IMG/VR virus record: IMGVR_UViG_3300043463_000004
Location: 1 to 30,416 of that record
Origin: a virus
Strand: one strand, 5' to 3'
DNA: 30,416 bases
Within the stretch, counting starts at the first letter, position 1; each line of letters begins with the position of its first letter. The notes under the pieces were generated by a model. It searched no databases. It worked only from the letters and a program-made list of their open reading frames with translations, and had not been told where the DNA came from. The position numbers were made by a program, and so were the translations under genes. Shown here piece after piece: positions 15,893 to 22,415 of this stretch.

Positions 15893-15921
15893 ATTATAGC
15901 ACAATTTTAAGGATAAATCAA
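15893..15921 (-). promoter_or_regulatory. Promoter for the tail operon
   Basis: Minus-strand TTGATT (15916-15921), 17-base spacer, TATAAT (15893-15898) with TG in the extended -10 position (TGCTATAAT). It lies between the GIY-YIG terminator and the tail chaperone gene, 33 bases before its start codon. A short dyad TAATCA...TGATTA overlaps the -10 and start region. Confidence 0.85.
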
Positions 15922-15930
15922 GAGGTACAA

Positions 15931-15964
15931 ACAAAGAAAAACCCAAGGGTGTTAACCTTGGGTT
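15931..15964 (-). terminator. Rho-independent terminator of the GIY-YIG gene
   Basis: On the minus strand AACCCAAGG (15964-15956) pairs with CCTTGGGTT (15948-15940) around a seven-base loop, followed by TTTTCTTTGT. The stop codon of the GIY-YIG gene lies in the loop, so the gene ends inside its own terminator. It insulates the nuclease from the tail promoter that follows. Confidence 0.85.
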
Positions 15965-16620
15965 ATGCTCCAACCTTTGACAGTCTTGTGTGCTTTTGAT
16001 TTGAACAATGTTTTAGAATCAACACATGTAAGTTTCTTGAAGTCTCTTCTGGTTGCTGTTATGGATGTACCATCAACATGTTCAAAAGTGTATTCTTTCA
16101 GATCACATTTAGATTTGTTCACCTTGTCAAGATTCTCCAGTAAACACCATCCTAATGCAGTAATAACTTTTGACTTAAATAAATCTGAAATTACAACATT
16201 GTATTTGTCAGTGAAGGATTGACGAGTTCCTGTAAAAGTCTCACCATCATGTATTCTTACAAGATTGTAAAGATTTTTATCAGCACGACCGTTGCCATTT
16301 CCTGAGTTTTTCTGTGATATCAATTTCCTGTCTTCTTCTGTAAATACATAGTTACCATTTCCACCACCACCTGATGCAATATTAACAAGTGTACCACCAT
16401 CGGATTTTAAACCGTAATATGCTATTAAATCTCTTTCAAGTTCAAATGCATACCATTCTTGTAAGTTAGATAAAATTATTTCGGCAACAAAACCATGTCT
16501 GTTGACAACATTCTTCCAATGAGGGTTTCTATTGTTTTTAGAATAAGCACGGTCACCCTTACCCTTACCAACGTAGAAAACTTCTCCATTTAATTTCTTG
16601 TGTAAATATACGTAGTACAT
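15952..16620 (-). CDS. GIY-YIG homing endonuclease cassette with own promoter and terminator
   Basis: 222 residues. The N-terminal GIY-YIG domain shows YYVYLHKK (GIY position), FYVGKGKGDRAY (YIG position with the basic cluster) and a later ELERDLI glutamate, then NIASGGGGNG. The C-terminal half has two similar repeats, about residues 126-160 (ETFTGTRQSF...SDLFKSKVITALGWCL) and 184-219 (TSITATRRDF...KTLFKSKAHKTVKGWSI), which look like a duplicated DNA-binding module of the kind attached to phage nucleases. It stands between the tail tube and tail chaperone genes. Its promoter (16655-16683) sits at a hairpin whose 3' arm holds the weak GGTGGGGA ribosome binding site; its terminator overlaps the stop. 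Confidence 0.87.
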   Translation of the reverse strand: MYYVYLHKKLNGEVFYVGKGKGDRAYSKNNRNPHWKNVVNRHGFVAEIILSNLQEWYAFELERDLIAYYGLKSDGGTLVNIASGGGGNGNYVFTEEDRKLISQKNSGNGNGRADKNLYNLVRIHDGETFTGTRQSFTDKYNVVISDLFKSKVITALGWCLLENLDKVNKSKCDLKEYTFEHVDGTSITATRRDFKKLTCVDSKTLFKSKAHKTVKGWSITQG

Positions 16621-16628
16621 AAAATAAA

Positions 16629-16656
16629 ATCCCCACCAGTGTTAACCAGTAGGGAT
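16629..16656 (-). promoter_or_regulatory. Hairpin covering the GIY-YIG ribosome binding site
   Basis: On the minus strand ATCCCTACTGGT (16656-16645) pairs with ACTGGTGGGGAT (16640-16629), twelve pairs including G-U pairs, around a TAAC loop, then TTTTATTTT. The 5' arm overlaps the -10 box and predicted start of the promoter at 16655-16683. It can act as terminator of the head operon and, in read-through RNA, as a cover for the nuclease ribosome binding site. Confidence 0.78.
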
Positions 16657-16683
16657 TGTATCATTAAATCAAATTAATGTCAA
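16655..16683 (-). promoter_or_regulatory. Promoter for the GIY-YIG cassette
   Basis: Minus-strand TTGACA (16678-16683), 17-base spacer, TACAAT (16655-16660), preceded by TGA in the extended -10 position. The -35 box overlaps the stop codon of the tail tube gene. The predicted start point falls at about 16648, inside the 5' arm of the hairpin that follows. Confidence 0.82.
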
Positions 16684-17888
16684 GCTGCAGAATCTTGAAT
16701 CTGAATTGTAGTAGCAGGTAGACCTGTAGTTGTAGCATCATTTAACAAAGCTTGGAAACTAGCTGATGCAATCAAACCAAGTTCATTATCCTCTTTGGAG
16801 AAGCTACCTAATTTTACTTTTGGTAGTGTGAAAGTAACGAATTCAGAATTAGCTGCGTTATCAGTAGTTAGTGTTAGTACAACAGAAACAGCAGTCTCGT
16901 CATTGAAGTAACTACGGAAAGTAGCATCTTGGAAGTAAACGCTCATGTTACCAGTAACACGAATACGACCAGTGAAAATCTCAGCTACAGAGTTAGAACC
17001 TACAGCAGTTGCGTTTTCAGTAGCACGTTCGACTGAGAAGTCAGCAGAAGTTACTAGAGCAACAGGTAGACCGTTTACAAGCATAACACCGTTTACAGCA
17101 GCAAAGATACCATTGGAGTTTTGTGCAGTTGGTGAAGTGAAGTATTGTGAAGTACCAGTTTGTGTTAAGTCTTTACCAGCAAAACCGAAATCTACAGTAG
17201 TTAGACCAGTAGCAGGTAACTGTACAGCCATACTGTTTAGTTTCATACCTGTGTAAACTTCAGACTGAGCAATATCAGCATACCATTCTTCGACAGTATA
17301 TGATTGATCGGTGTGACCAGTAGCAGGAACGAAAGTTGTCTTACCGATAGCAGTAACTGTAACAGAAGCGATTGGACCTTCTTCGACTAGAACAGTACCG
17401 TTAACTACTTTGACAGTTAGTACAGTAGCTGAAGCTGAAGCGATTAGCAAGTTCTTAGCTACGTTAGCAGTATCTAGACCAGCACCAGTTAAACGAACGA
17501 CTTGACCGACTTTAAAACCATCAGTTAAGAAATCACCAGTAGCACGAGTTACAGTGTAAAGAGCACCATCAGCAGCAATAGTTACGGAAGCACTAGATGA
17601 AGCTGGAGCAGTTGTAAAATCACGACCTACGATAGAACCCATAAAATCAGCATAAGATGCAGGAGAGAGTTCACCGTTTAAGCTACCTTCAGCAGAACGT
17701 ACACCGTGACGGAAGTCAGCGATTTGACGGTCAGTGCGAATTTCACCTGATTCATAAGTTTCTTTGGCTAGGTTAAAACTAGCAGTAACACGGCGAAGTA
17801 GTTTACCAGATGTATTACCTGCTAAAGTACCCCAAGTTGTTTCTTTCTTGTAGCCAACCTGTTTGGATGTACCTTTAGAAATTGTCAT
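16680..17888 (-). CDS. Major tail tube protein
   Basis: 402 residues, the probable subunit of the tail tube. The start MTISKGTSKQVGYKKETTWGTLAG and a following LLRRVTASFNLAKETYESGEIRTDRQIADFRHG are typical of the Phage_tube_2 type of tail tube protein, and the C-terminal part (DFSVERATENATAVGSNSVAEIFTGRIRVTGNMSVYFQD) fits the conserved tube fold. A middle section (about 95-185), rich in Thr, Val and Ala, may be an inserted surface domain, since many tube proteins are shorter. It follows the tail terminator gene after 66 bases, has an AAGGAA site, and is the last gene before the GIY-YIG cassette. Confidence 0.88.
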   Translation of the reverse strand: MTISKGTSKQVGYKKETTWGTLAGNTSGKLLRRVTASFNLAKETYESGEIRTDRQIADFRHGVRSAEGSLNGELSPASYADFMGSIVGRDFTTAPASSSASVTIAADGALYTVTRATGDFLTDGFKVGQVVRLTGAGLDTANVAKNLLIASASATVLTVKVVNGTVLVEEGPIASVTVTAIGKTTFVPATGHTDQSYTVEEWYADIAQSEVYTGMKLNSMAVQLPATGLTTVDFGFAGKDLTQTGTSQYFTSPTAQNSNGIFAAVNGVMLVNGLPVALVTSADFSVERATENATAVGSNSVAEIFTGRIRVTGNMSVYFQDATFRSYFNDETAVSVVLTLTTDNAANSEFVTFTLPKVKLGSFSKEDNELGLIASASFQALLNDATTTGLPATTIQIQDSAA

Positions 17889-17914
17889 ATTATTTTCCTT
17901 AATTTAAATTATCA

Positions 17915-17928
17915 ACATTTGCAAATGT
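17915..17928. repeat. 14-bp perfect palindrome upstream of the tail tube gene
   Basis: ACATTTGCAAATGT is its own reverse complement and lies 27 bases before the tail tube start. It resembles the ACATT-N3-AATGT dyad at 19724-19736. No sigma70-like promoter was found around it. It could be a protein-binding site or a small RNA hairpin; a weaker stem (AGGTT-GCTG-AACCT) follows the upstream stop codon. Confidence 0.5.
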
Positions 17929-17954
17929 ACTGATTTAGGTTCAGCAACCTTGAT

Positions 17955-18362
17955 TCAATAAGAGTAAACTTCAGCAATCAGTTCAATCAATACTGGACAA
18001 ACAACTCTTTCAGATGCAATAGACGTACCTGCAATCTGAGGTGTTCTCAATACATGAATCTTTACGTTACCTTCTTGCAAGGTTAGACCTTTAGCAAAAT
18101 GCAAACGAATTAATTCTGCACGAGCAATAACTTCAGAAGTACCCTTGTTAGCAGCACCCACGATAAACACTTGCATTGTCATACGCTCTCTATGAAAGCC
18201 TACACCCAATACAGGATCATCAGGGGATTGAATTGTGAATTGTACTCTTTGGTATAATCCAGCAGGAGGGTCAAAACTTACGCCTTCCCATGCTGTGGAT
18301 ATGGCAGGAGTTAATGCACTTAGCTTTCTCTCGGCTGCTCTTTTAATTTCTATAATTGCCAT
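17955..18362 (-). CDS. Tail terminator / tail completion protein (DUF4128-like)
   Basis: 135 residues matching the DUF4128 pattern: an N-terminal helix IKRAAERKLSAL, AWEGVSFDPPAGLYQRVQF, a GFHRERMTMQVFIVGAANKGTSEVIARAELI core and a C-terminal strand ERVVCPVLIELIAEVY. Proteins of this family are encoded just upstream of the tail tube gene and are thought to form the ring that ends tail polymerisation and contacts the neck, like lambda gpU. It overlaps the upstream stop by one base (TAATG), with an AAGG site. Confidence 0.8.
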   Translation of the reverse strand: MAIIEIKRAAERKLSALTPAISTAWEGVSFDPPAGLYQRVQFTIQSPDDPVLGVGFHRERMTMQVFIVGAANKGTSEVIARAELIRLHFAKGLTLQEGNVKIHVLRTPQIAGTSIASERVVCPVLIELIAEVYSY

Positions 18363-18907
18363 TAACTTGCCTTATAATATTCGTTTAGTTCAGACCTGTA
18401 GATACCATAAATAGCATGCAACGTTGGTTCCATAATACCATTAGGTGCTTGCGATGACGCTCCACCTTCGAGTGATCTTACAGGTGATCCATTTTTATAA
18501 GTATCATAAGGCCAAGCATCACTTGAGACATAAGGTACATTGTTTGTAATATAAACAGTATCACCTAGCTTATAATTCTCAGAACGATACTCTGCAGATT
18601 TCTTTACATTTTCTGCATTCTCAGTATCGGCTTGCATGAACCAATGACTCGTATATGGTTTATTCATTTCAATAATCCAACCGCCTTTAGCCATGCCTGC
18701 TTTAGCATTCTTCAATACTTGCATACGTGCTTTGGTATTGTATAAAGCAACATACTCTACATCGTCACCAAAAGGTGTATTTTCAATAGCTTCCCAAGTT
18801 ACCCAATATGAGAATATCTGAACCATTCCTTCTAATTTACGAACGGTTTCTTCATGGAACTTCTTTAAGCTTTGTTCTAATTTTGAAGTATCACATGAGA
18901 TTTGCAT
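18362..18907 (-). CDS. Tail completion / neck protein (HK97 gp10-like)
   Basis: 181 residues. The N-terminal helical part (LEQSLKKFHEETVRKLEGM) and later W-EAIENTPFGDD, YVSSDAWPYDTYKNGSP and QAPNGIMEPTLHA segments match the pattern of HK97 gp10 / minor tail completion proteins that join head connector and tail. It follows the head closure-like gene by one base and is coupled by overlap to the tail terminator gene. The family call rests on motif memory and position, so the exact position in the neck is uncertain. Confidence 0.72.
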   Translation of the reverse strand: MQISCDTSKLEQSLKKFHEETVRKLEGMVQIFSYWVTWEAIENTPFGDDVEYVALYNTKARMQVLKNAKAGMAKGGWIIEMNKPYTSHWFMQADTENAENVKKSAEYRSENYKLGDTVYITNNVPYVSSDAWPYDTYKNGSPVRSLEGGASSQAPNGIMEPTLHAIYGIYRSELNEYYKAS

Positions 18908-18908
18908 A

Positions 18909-19265
18909 TTAACCTTTTACCGTCATAATCTTATATAGAATAATAAGACCGTCTGCTGAATGCTCCATAATGGAATCTACAGTATAAGTAACAGAGTCAA
19001 CTGTAATTTTATCTTTAGGTCTTGGTGTAAAAGTTAATGCGTTATTAGCTAAATAAAATAAAGCAGAATCTTTACCGATTAAACTAGGAAAATTATACTG
19101 AGTTGCTCGAATGTGTTTCTTGTACATCTTAACAGAATAATTTGTTTCTGTATTAGTACTGCTACCAGTTTCGATATTATAACTACCTTCAGTAACTACT
19201 GAATATGTGCAAGTCTTACCATGTAAACTTAAAGCTTTTAATATAATCGCTAAATACTTATCCAT
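18909..19265 (-). CDS. Head closure / head-tail joining protein
   Basis: 118 residues, mainly beta. The C-terminal part (RPKDKITVDSVTYTVDSIMEHSADGLIILYKIMTVKG) has the form common in neck stopper proteins, where an I/V-x-Y-x-V-x-S-I strand is followed by a final strand ending near VKG. It lies between the connector-like and gp10-like genes, the usual place for a head closure ring. The start has AAGGAT eight bases upstream. Assigned mainly from order and length. Confidence 0.6.
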   Translation of the reverse strand: MDKYLAIILKALSLHGKTCTYSVVTEGSYNIETGSSTNTETNYSVKMYKKHIRATQYNFPSLIGKDSALFYLANNALTFTPRPKDKITVDSVTYTVDSIMEHSADGLIILYKIMTVKG

Positions 19266-19277
19266 AATAATCCTTAA

Positions 19278-19682
19278 TCAAATACCAAATGAACTAGGAC
19301 GAACAATGAATGTTAAATCAGTAGGTTGATTGACAATATTATTATCAAGGTTGGCATCATTAGCTTGCATATCAGACTTTGATACTCCTCCCGCATAACC
19401 TTGTACTTTATCGTACATTGCGTTGAGGTCTGGATTCTTAATAAATAACTGCAAAGCTTGCATGTAGTTTTTAGCAGCAGAACTACCTTTAATACTAAAA
19501 ATATCGACTACCTCATCTGTACGCATTGAAAGCTTGAGCATGATACTCTTAGCAGCATCCATAGAAGCTCTACGAATATTCCAATCATTCTTATTTAAAA
19601 AGTAGCTATACTCAGCATCTGACATAATAGGAAATTCTGCAGAAGTATCTCCGAGTTCGATTCGTAATGCGTGAATTGTCAT
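19278..19682 (-). CDS. Head-tail connector (adaptor) protein
   Basis: 134 residues from ATG 19682 (MTIHALRIELGDTS). I chose this start because AAAAGGA lies seven bases upstream; a further in-frame ATG at 19709 falls in the repeat-rich leader without a site. The helical core (DAEYSYFLNKNDWNIRRASMDAAKSIMLKLS) and NYMQALQLFIKNPDLNAMYDKVQGYAGGVSKSDMQAN fit small adaptor proteins that dock under the portal, where a helical bundle ends in a Gly/Ser/Asp-rich tail. It is the first gene after the capsid gene and begins the neck cluster. Confidence 0.68.
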   Translation of the reverse strand: MTIHALRIELGDTSAEFPIMSDAEYSYFLNKNDWNIRRASMDAAKSIMLKLSMRTDEVVDIFSIKGSSAAKNYMQALQLFIKNPDLNAMYDKVQGYAGGVSKSDMQANDANLDNNIVNQPTDLTFIVRPSSFGI

Positions 19683-19701
19683 AATATATCCTTTTGTTAT
19701 A

Positions 19702-19760
19702 TCTAACATTAATTCTGTAATCTAACATTGTAAATGTTACAAAACAAAACTAATGTTAGA
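19702..19760. repeat. Cluster of TCTAACATT repeats in the capsid-connector gap
   Basis: TCTAACATT occurs at 19702-19710 and 19721-19729, its reverse complement at 19752-19760, and a partial inverted copy (AATGTTAC) at 19733-19740. The second and partial copies form a dyad TAACATT-GTA-AATGTTA. They lie in the 130-base gap between capsid and connector genes, which otherwise holds two hairpins and the connector ribosome binding site. No convincing promoter was found. Likely a protein- or RNA-based regulatory site. Confidence 0.6.
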
Positions 19761-19778
19761 CCCCTCCGAAGAGGAATC
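19759..19778 (-). terminator. UUCG hairpin downstream of the capsid gene (second of two)
   Basis: On the minus strand GATTCCTC and GAGGGGTC pair (with two G-U pairs) around a TTCG tetraloop. There is no U run after it, so it is more likely a transcript stabiliser or partial terminator than a full stop. Confidence 0.5.
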
Positions 19779-19795
19779 TAAGTTTACTGTAGAAA

Positions 19796-19807
19796 GCCCC
19801 GAAGGGC
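19796..19807 (-). terminator. UUCG hairpin downstream of the capsid gene (first of two)
   Basis: GCCC-TTCG-GGGC followed by TTTCT, five bases after the capsid stop. It is a small but very stable stem with a C(UUCG)G loop. With the hairpin at 19759-19778 it may protect the 3' end of the capsid message or lower read-through into the neck genes. Confidence 0.55.
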
Positions 19808-19812
19808 AATCA

Positions 19813-20826
19813 TCAGTTAGAAGTTGTCAATTGAATAACAGCTTGTGGGCGGCGAATCAAGTTCAAAAAGTTAGCTTCAGACTGAATTTGGATTTCGCTG
19901 TCTTTTGGATCACGATATGTAAAGACATATGCTTGTTCACCAATTGTGTTGACATGGGAAAATTTATTCGCAGGGCTGAAGTATGTCTTGAACATGTCAG
20001 CAGTACCTTGTGGTAGCATGTAAGCTTCGCCAGCAGGGATTAGTGCTGTACCGTTGTAAGAACCACGGTATTCAACATACTCAACACCACCGTGTACGAA
20101 GCGGCGATATACACCGGAACCTAGACGAGTGCGGAGAGGCTCTTGAGTGCTGGAGTAGTACTTGTAAGCTTCTTTGATGGTAGCGTGGTTGATTAGTTTA
20201 CCGAAGAATGCTGGTGAGCATAGAACAACGATGTTGCTAACAACTTCACCACTTAGGATGTTATCCTGAATGTGAGCAATACCTTCTTCTGACTTAGCAT
20301 TCAAGTCGGTAGTTGAAGTACCGAGTGCGAAGTCGATTGACTTGCGAGTTACGCCGAAATCAGTGTAAAAGTTACCGGCTACAGTACCATTAGGAGCGTA
20401 GATAGCACCAGCGGTAATAGCGAAAGCACGAGCAGCTTCTAGAGTTACTGAGTGGTTCATACGGATGCGCTCTAATTTACGAGCGATAACAGCAGCTTCA
20501 GTTTCAGCTTGATCAGCGGAACCGTAAGCACGTTTACCTTGTACATCTTCAGGCTTAACAGCATCATCCATTGGGAAGTGCGGAATAGCGAATGAACGTA
20601 GAGCACGAGTATCGCTCTTAGCTACGTTGTTACGCTCACCACGAACTTTGTCGGTAACTAGACCGAGAGTGCCTTCAGTGGATTCAACGGTAACGCTGTG
20701 TTGAGCTACGCCTTCTTCACCGAATAGACCTAATTCGTTGATCAAGCCCCACTTGTTAGGAACTAAGAGTAGTTCTTCAGTGTAATCGACTAGCTCAAAT
20801 GGTTTTTCAAAACTACGAGTTTGCAT
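19813..20826 (-). CDS. Major capsid protein (lambda gpE-like)
   Basis: 337 residues, close to lambda gpE (341). The sequence follows the Phage_cap_E pattern: an N-terminal arm (FEKPFELVDYTEELLLVPNKWG), a DKVRGERNNVAKSDTRALRSFAIPHFPMDD E-loop region, the long spine helix (AETEAAVIARKLERIRMNHS), and the C-terminal YMLPQGTADMFKTYFSPA and YRDPKDSEIQIQSEANFLNLIRRPQA. It builds the icosahedral shell on the scaffold encoded upstream and is stabilised by the decoration protein encoded next to it. AAGGAA site; the most strongly conserved gene in the head module. Confidence 0.95.
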   Translation of the reverse strand: MQTRSFEKPFELVDYTEELLLVPNKWGLINELGLFGEEGVAQHSVTVESTEGTLGLVTDKVRGERNNVAKSDTRALRSFAIPHFPMDDAVKPEDVQGKRAYGSADQAETEAAVIARKLERIRMNHSVTLEAARAFAITAGAIYAPNGTVAGNFYTDFGVTRKSIDFALGTSTTDLNAKSEEGIAHIQDNILSGEVVSNIVVLCSPAFFGKLINHATIKEAYKYYSSTQEPLRTRLGSGVYRRFVHGGVEYVEYRGSYNGTALIPAGEAYMLPQGTADMFKTYFSPANKFSHVNTIGEQAYVFTYRDPKDSEIQIQSEANFLNLIRRPQAVIQLTTSN

Positions 20827-20862
20827 TATAATTTCCTTATTTTATTGTTCGGTAAGTTAGTA

Positions 20863-21177
20863 TTAAACTGCATCGTTGCAGAGAATACCCTTGGCTTCTA
20901 GAGCAGCGTATACATCGGCAGCAACTAGATCGCCTACGAATAGACCATCTTTAGAGACGATAGCTGGACCACGCACTAGGGATAGTACTTTAGCACCAGT
21001 GCCTGATTTTTCTTCCATAGCTACACCTAGAACTACGTCATTTACGTCAGCAATGACAGTACCGGGAACGAATGTACCAGTAGCAGTTAGGACAGCGCGG
21101 CAGTAGGCTGATTCAGGGAATAGTTCTTGTTTAACTACGTTAGAAAGACGTTTTGCTTCAGTGGCAATTAGAGTCAT
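20863..21177 (-). CDS. Head decoration protein (lambda gpD-like)
   Basis: 104 residues, similar in size to lambda gpD (110). The order PESAYCRAVLTATGTFVPGTVIADVND, VVLGVAMEEKSGTGAKVLSLVRGPAIVSKDGL matches the HDPD decoration family, which forms trimers at capsid three-fold sites and stabilises the expanded head. It lies directly upstream of the capsid gene, as in lambda D-E, with an AAAGGAA site. Confident by both motif and gene order. Confidence 0.9.
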   Translation of the reverse strand: MTLIATEAKRLSNVVKQELFPESAYCRAVLTATGTFVPGTVIADVNDVVLGVAMEEKSGTGAKVLSLVRGPAIVSKDGLFVGDLVAADVYAALEAKGILCNDAV

Positions 21178-21194
21178 TTTATTTTCCTTTTATA

Positions 21195-22415
21195 TTACTT
21201 GTTTGCTTGCTTGGCTTTAAGTAACTTTGCCACAGCAGATTCTTGAACAACGGTTTCTTCTTGAGTTGAAGCACCTTTTTCTACGAACATCTCGGATGTA
21301 TCTACAGTTGCTACCATAGATTGCATAGCATCTAGGAACGCTGTAAAATCATCTTCAGATTCTAGTGATAGAGCAGCCTTAGCGATTGCTTCTACCTTGC
21401 TTTCGTCTTTAACGATAGCTTTAACTTTTTCAGTTTTCGCTTTGTTGATAGCTTCTTTTTTCTCAGCTTCAAATGCAGCGATAGTTTCGAGAGCTTTTTG
21501 TAGTTGTACTTTTTGCTCATCTAGAGCTTTTTGTACAAGTTCAAATTGAGCTTTCTCAACGGTTTCGACTTTTACTTCGTCTTCCATCTTAGATTTCTCC
21601 AATTCTTCTTTGTTAACAGAGGTAGACACCCCTTCAATATTCTCAACGCCAGCGTTTGTTGAGGTATCAGTACCGTCTGCAAAAGCAGCAGGTTCAGATT
21701 CTTGTGTAAGAGACTTGGATACTTTGCTGAGTGTTCCAGCTTTGTGACCAACCATTGTATCGGTAGGTTTACCATCTCTATAAATTTTAATCATTACAGC
21801 AGGATTCTCTTCTGTACCTTTTACAGTAAAACTTGTATCAGGAACATCCATTGAACCGTCTGTTACAATCTTAGTAACTTTACCAGTAGCTTTACCGCCA
21901 CTAGAGTTCCATGTAACCATATCGCCAACTTTAGGCTTATATGCTTTTTCTAATTCTTCAAATGCTTTTTCGACTCGTTCTTGATCGTTGAGCATAGCTA
22001 GATATTCTGTTTCATCTAAAGTAGATAGTAAATCAGCTAGACTGTCAGCTTCATGTGCAGACTTCAAAATCTCGAAAGCTTCCATCTTGGATTGAATGTA
22101 ATCTTCGTAGCTTTCCATTGCTTCAGATTCTTCGGATTCAGGCTTTTCATAACCCATCATACGAGCTAAGACTTCAACGTCATCACCGTACATACCAAAA
22201 AATTTACGTAAGAAATCAGGTAGCTCCATAGTGACACGAACTTGCTGCATTTTCTCTACAAATTCTTCGCTGAACTTATTGCTTTTAAGTACTAGTGCAT
22301 AATCGTGACCATTGGCTGGGCCACCCTGACTTTTACTTGTAAGAGCCACGTGAGCACCTTCTTTTTCAAAACTAATGTCAGATAGTTTCCGTTTAGCTTT
22401 TCGTTGTGTTGCCAT
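21195..22415 (-). CDS. Capsid assembly / scaffold-like protein with Tudor-type (HVA1-like) domain
   Basis: 406 residues. The N-terminal 60 residues are basic; 60-155 are helical and acidic; residues 161-232 (KVGDMVTWNSSGGKATGKV...TDTMVGHKAGTLSKV) match the small beta-barrel HVA1/Tudor-like domain found in bacterial proteins; 270-406 is a long, highly charged coiled coil typical of scaffolds. It sits between prohead protease and decoration protein, where scaffolds are encoded, and overlaps the protease stop by one base. An in-frame ATG at 21587 (residue 277) is preceded by GGAG nine bases upstream and would yield a 130-residue scaffold alone, as lambda Nu3 is made within C. Scaffold role is inferred from position and coiled coil. 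Confidence 0.72.
   Translation of the reverse strand: MATQRKAKRKLSDISFEKEGAHVALTSKSQGGPANGHDYALVLKSNKFSEEFVEKMQQVRVTMELPDFLRKFFGMYGDDVEVLARMMGYEKPESEESEAMESYEDYIQSKMEAFEILKSAHEADSLADLLSTLDETEYLAMLNDQERVEKAFEELEKAYKPKVGDMVTWNSSGGKATGKVTKIVTDGSMDVPDTSFTVKGTEENPAVMIKIYRDGKPTDTMVGHKAGTLSKVSKSLTQESEPAAFADGTDTSTNAGVENIEGVSTSVNKEELEKSKMEDEVKVETVEKAQFELVQKALDEQKVQLQKALETIAAFEAEKKEAINKAKTEKVKAIVKDESKVEAIAKAALSLESEDDFTAFLDAMQSMVATVDTSEMFVEKGASTQEETVVQESAVAKLLKAKQANK

Noticed and set aside
14454-17888. Group I intron or intein around the HNH and GIY-YIG genes
   Set aside because: Flanking genes end with proper stops and begin with proper starts; no split coding sequence, splice-core motifs or intein blocks were seen.
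19683-19812. A sigma70 promoter in the capsid-connector gap
   Set aside because: The best pairs (TTACAG-N13-TATAAC or TTTACA-N17-TAATGT) have wrong spacing or poor -10 boxes compared with the six clear promoters.
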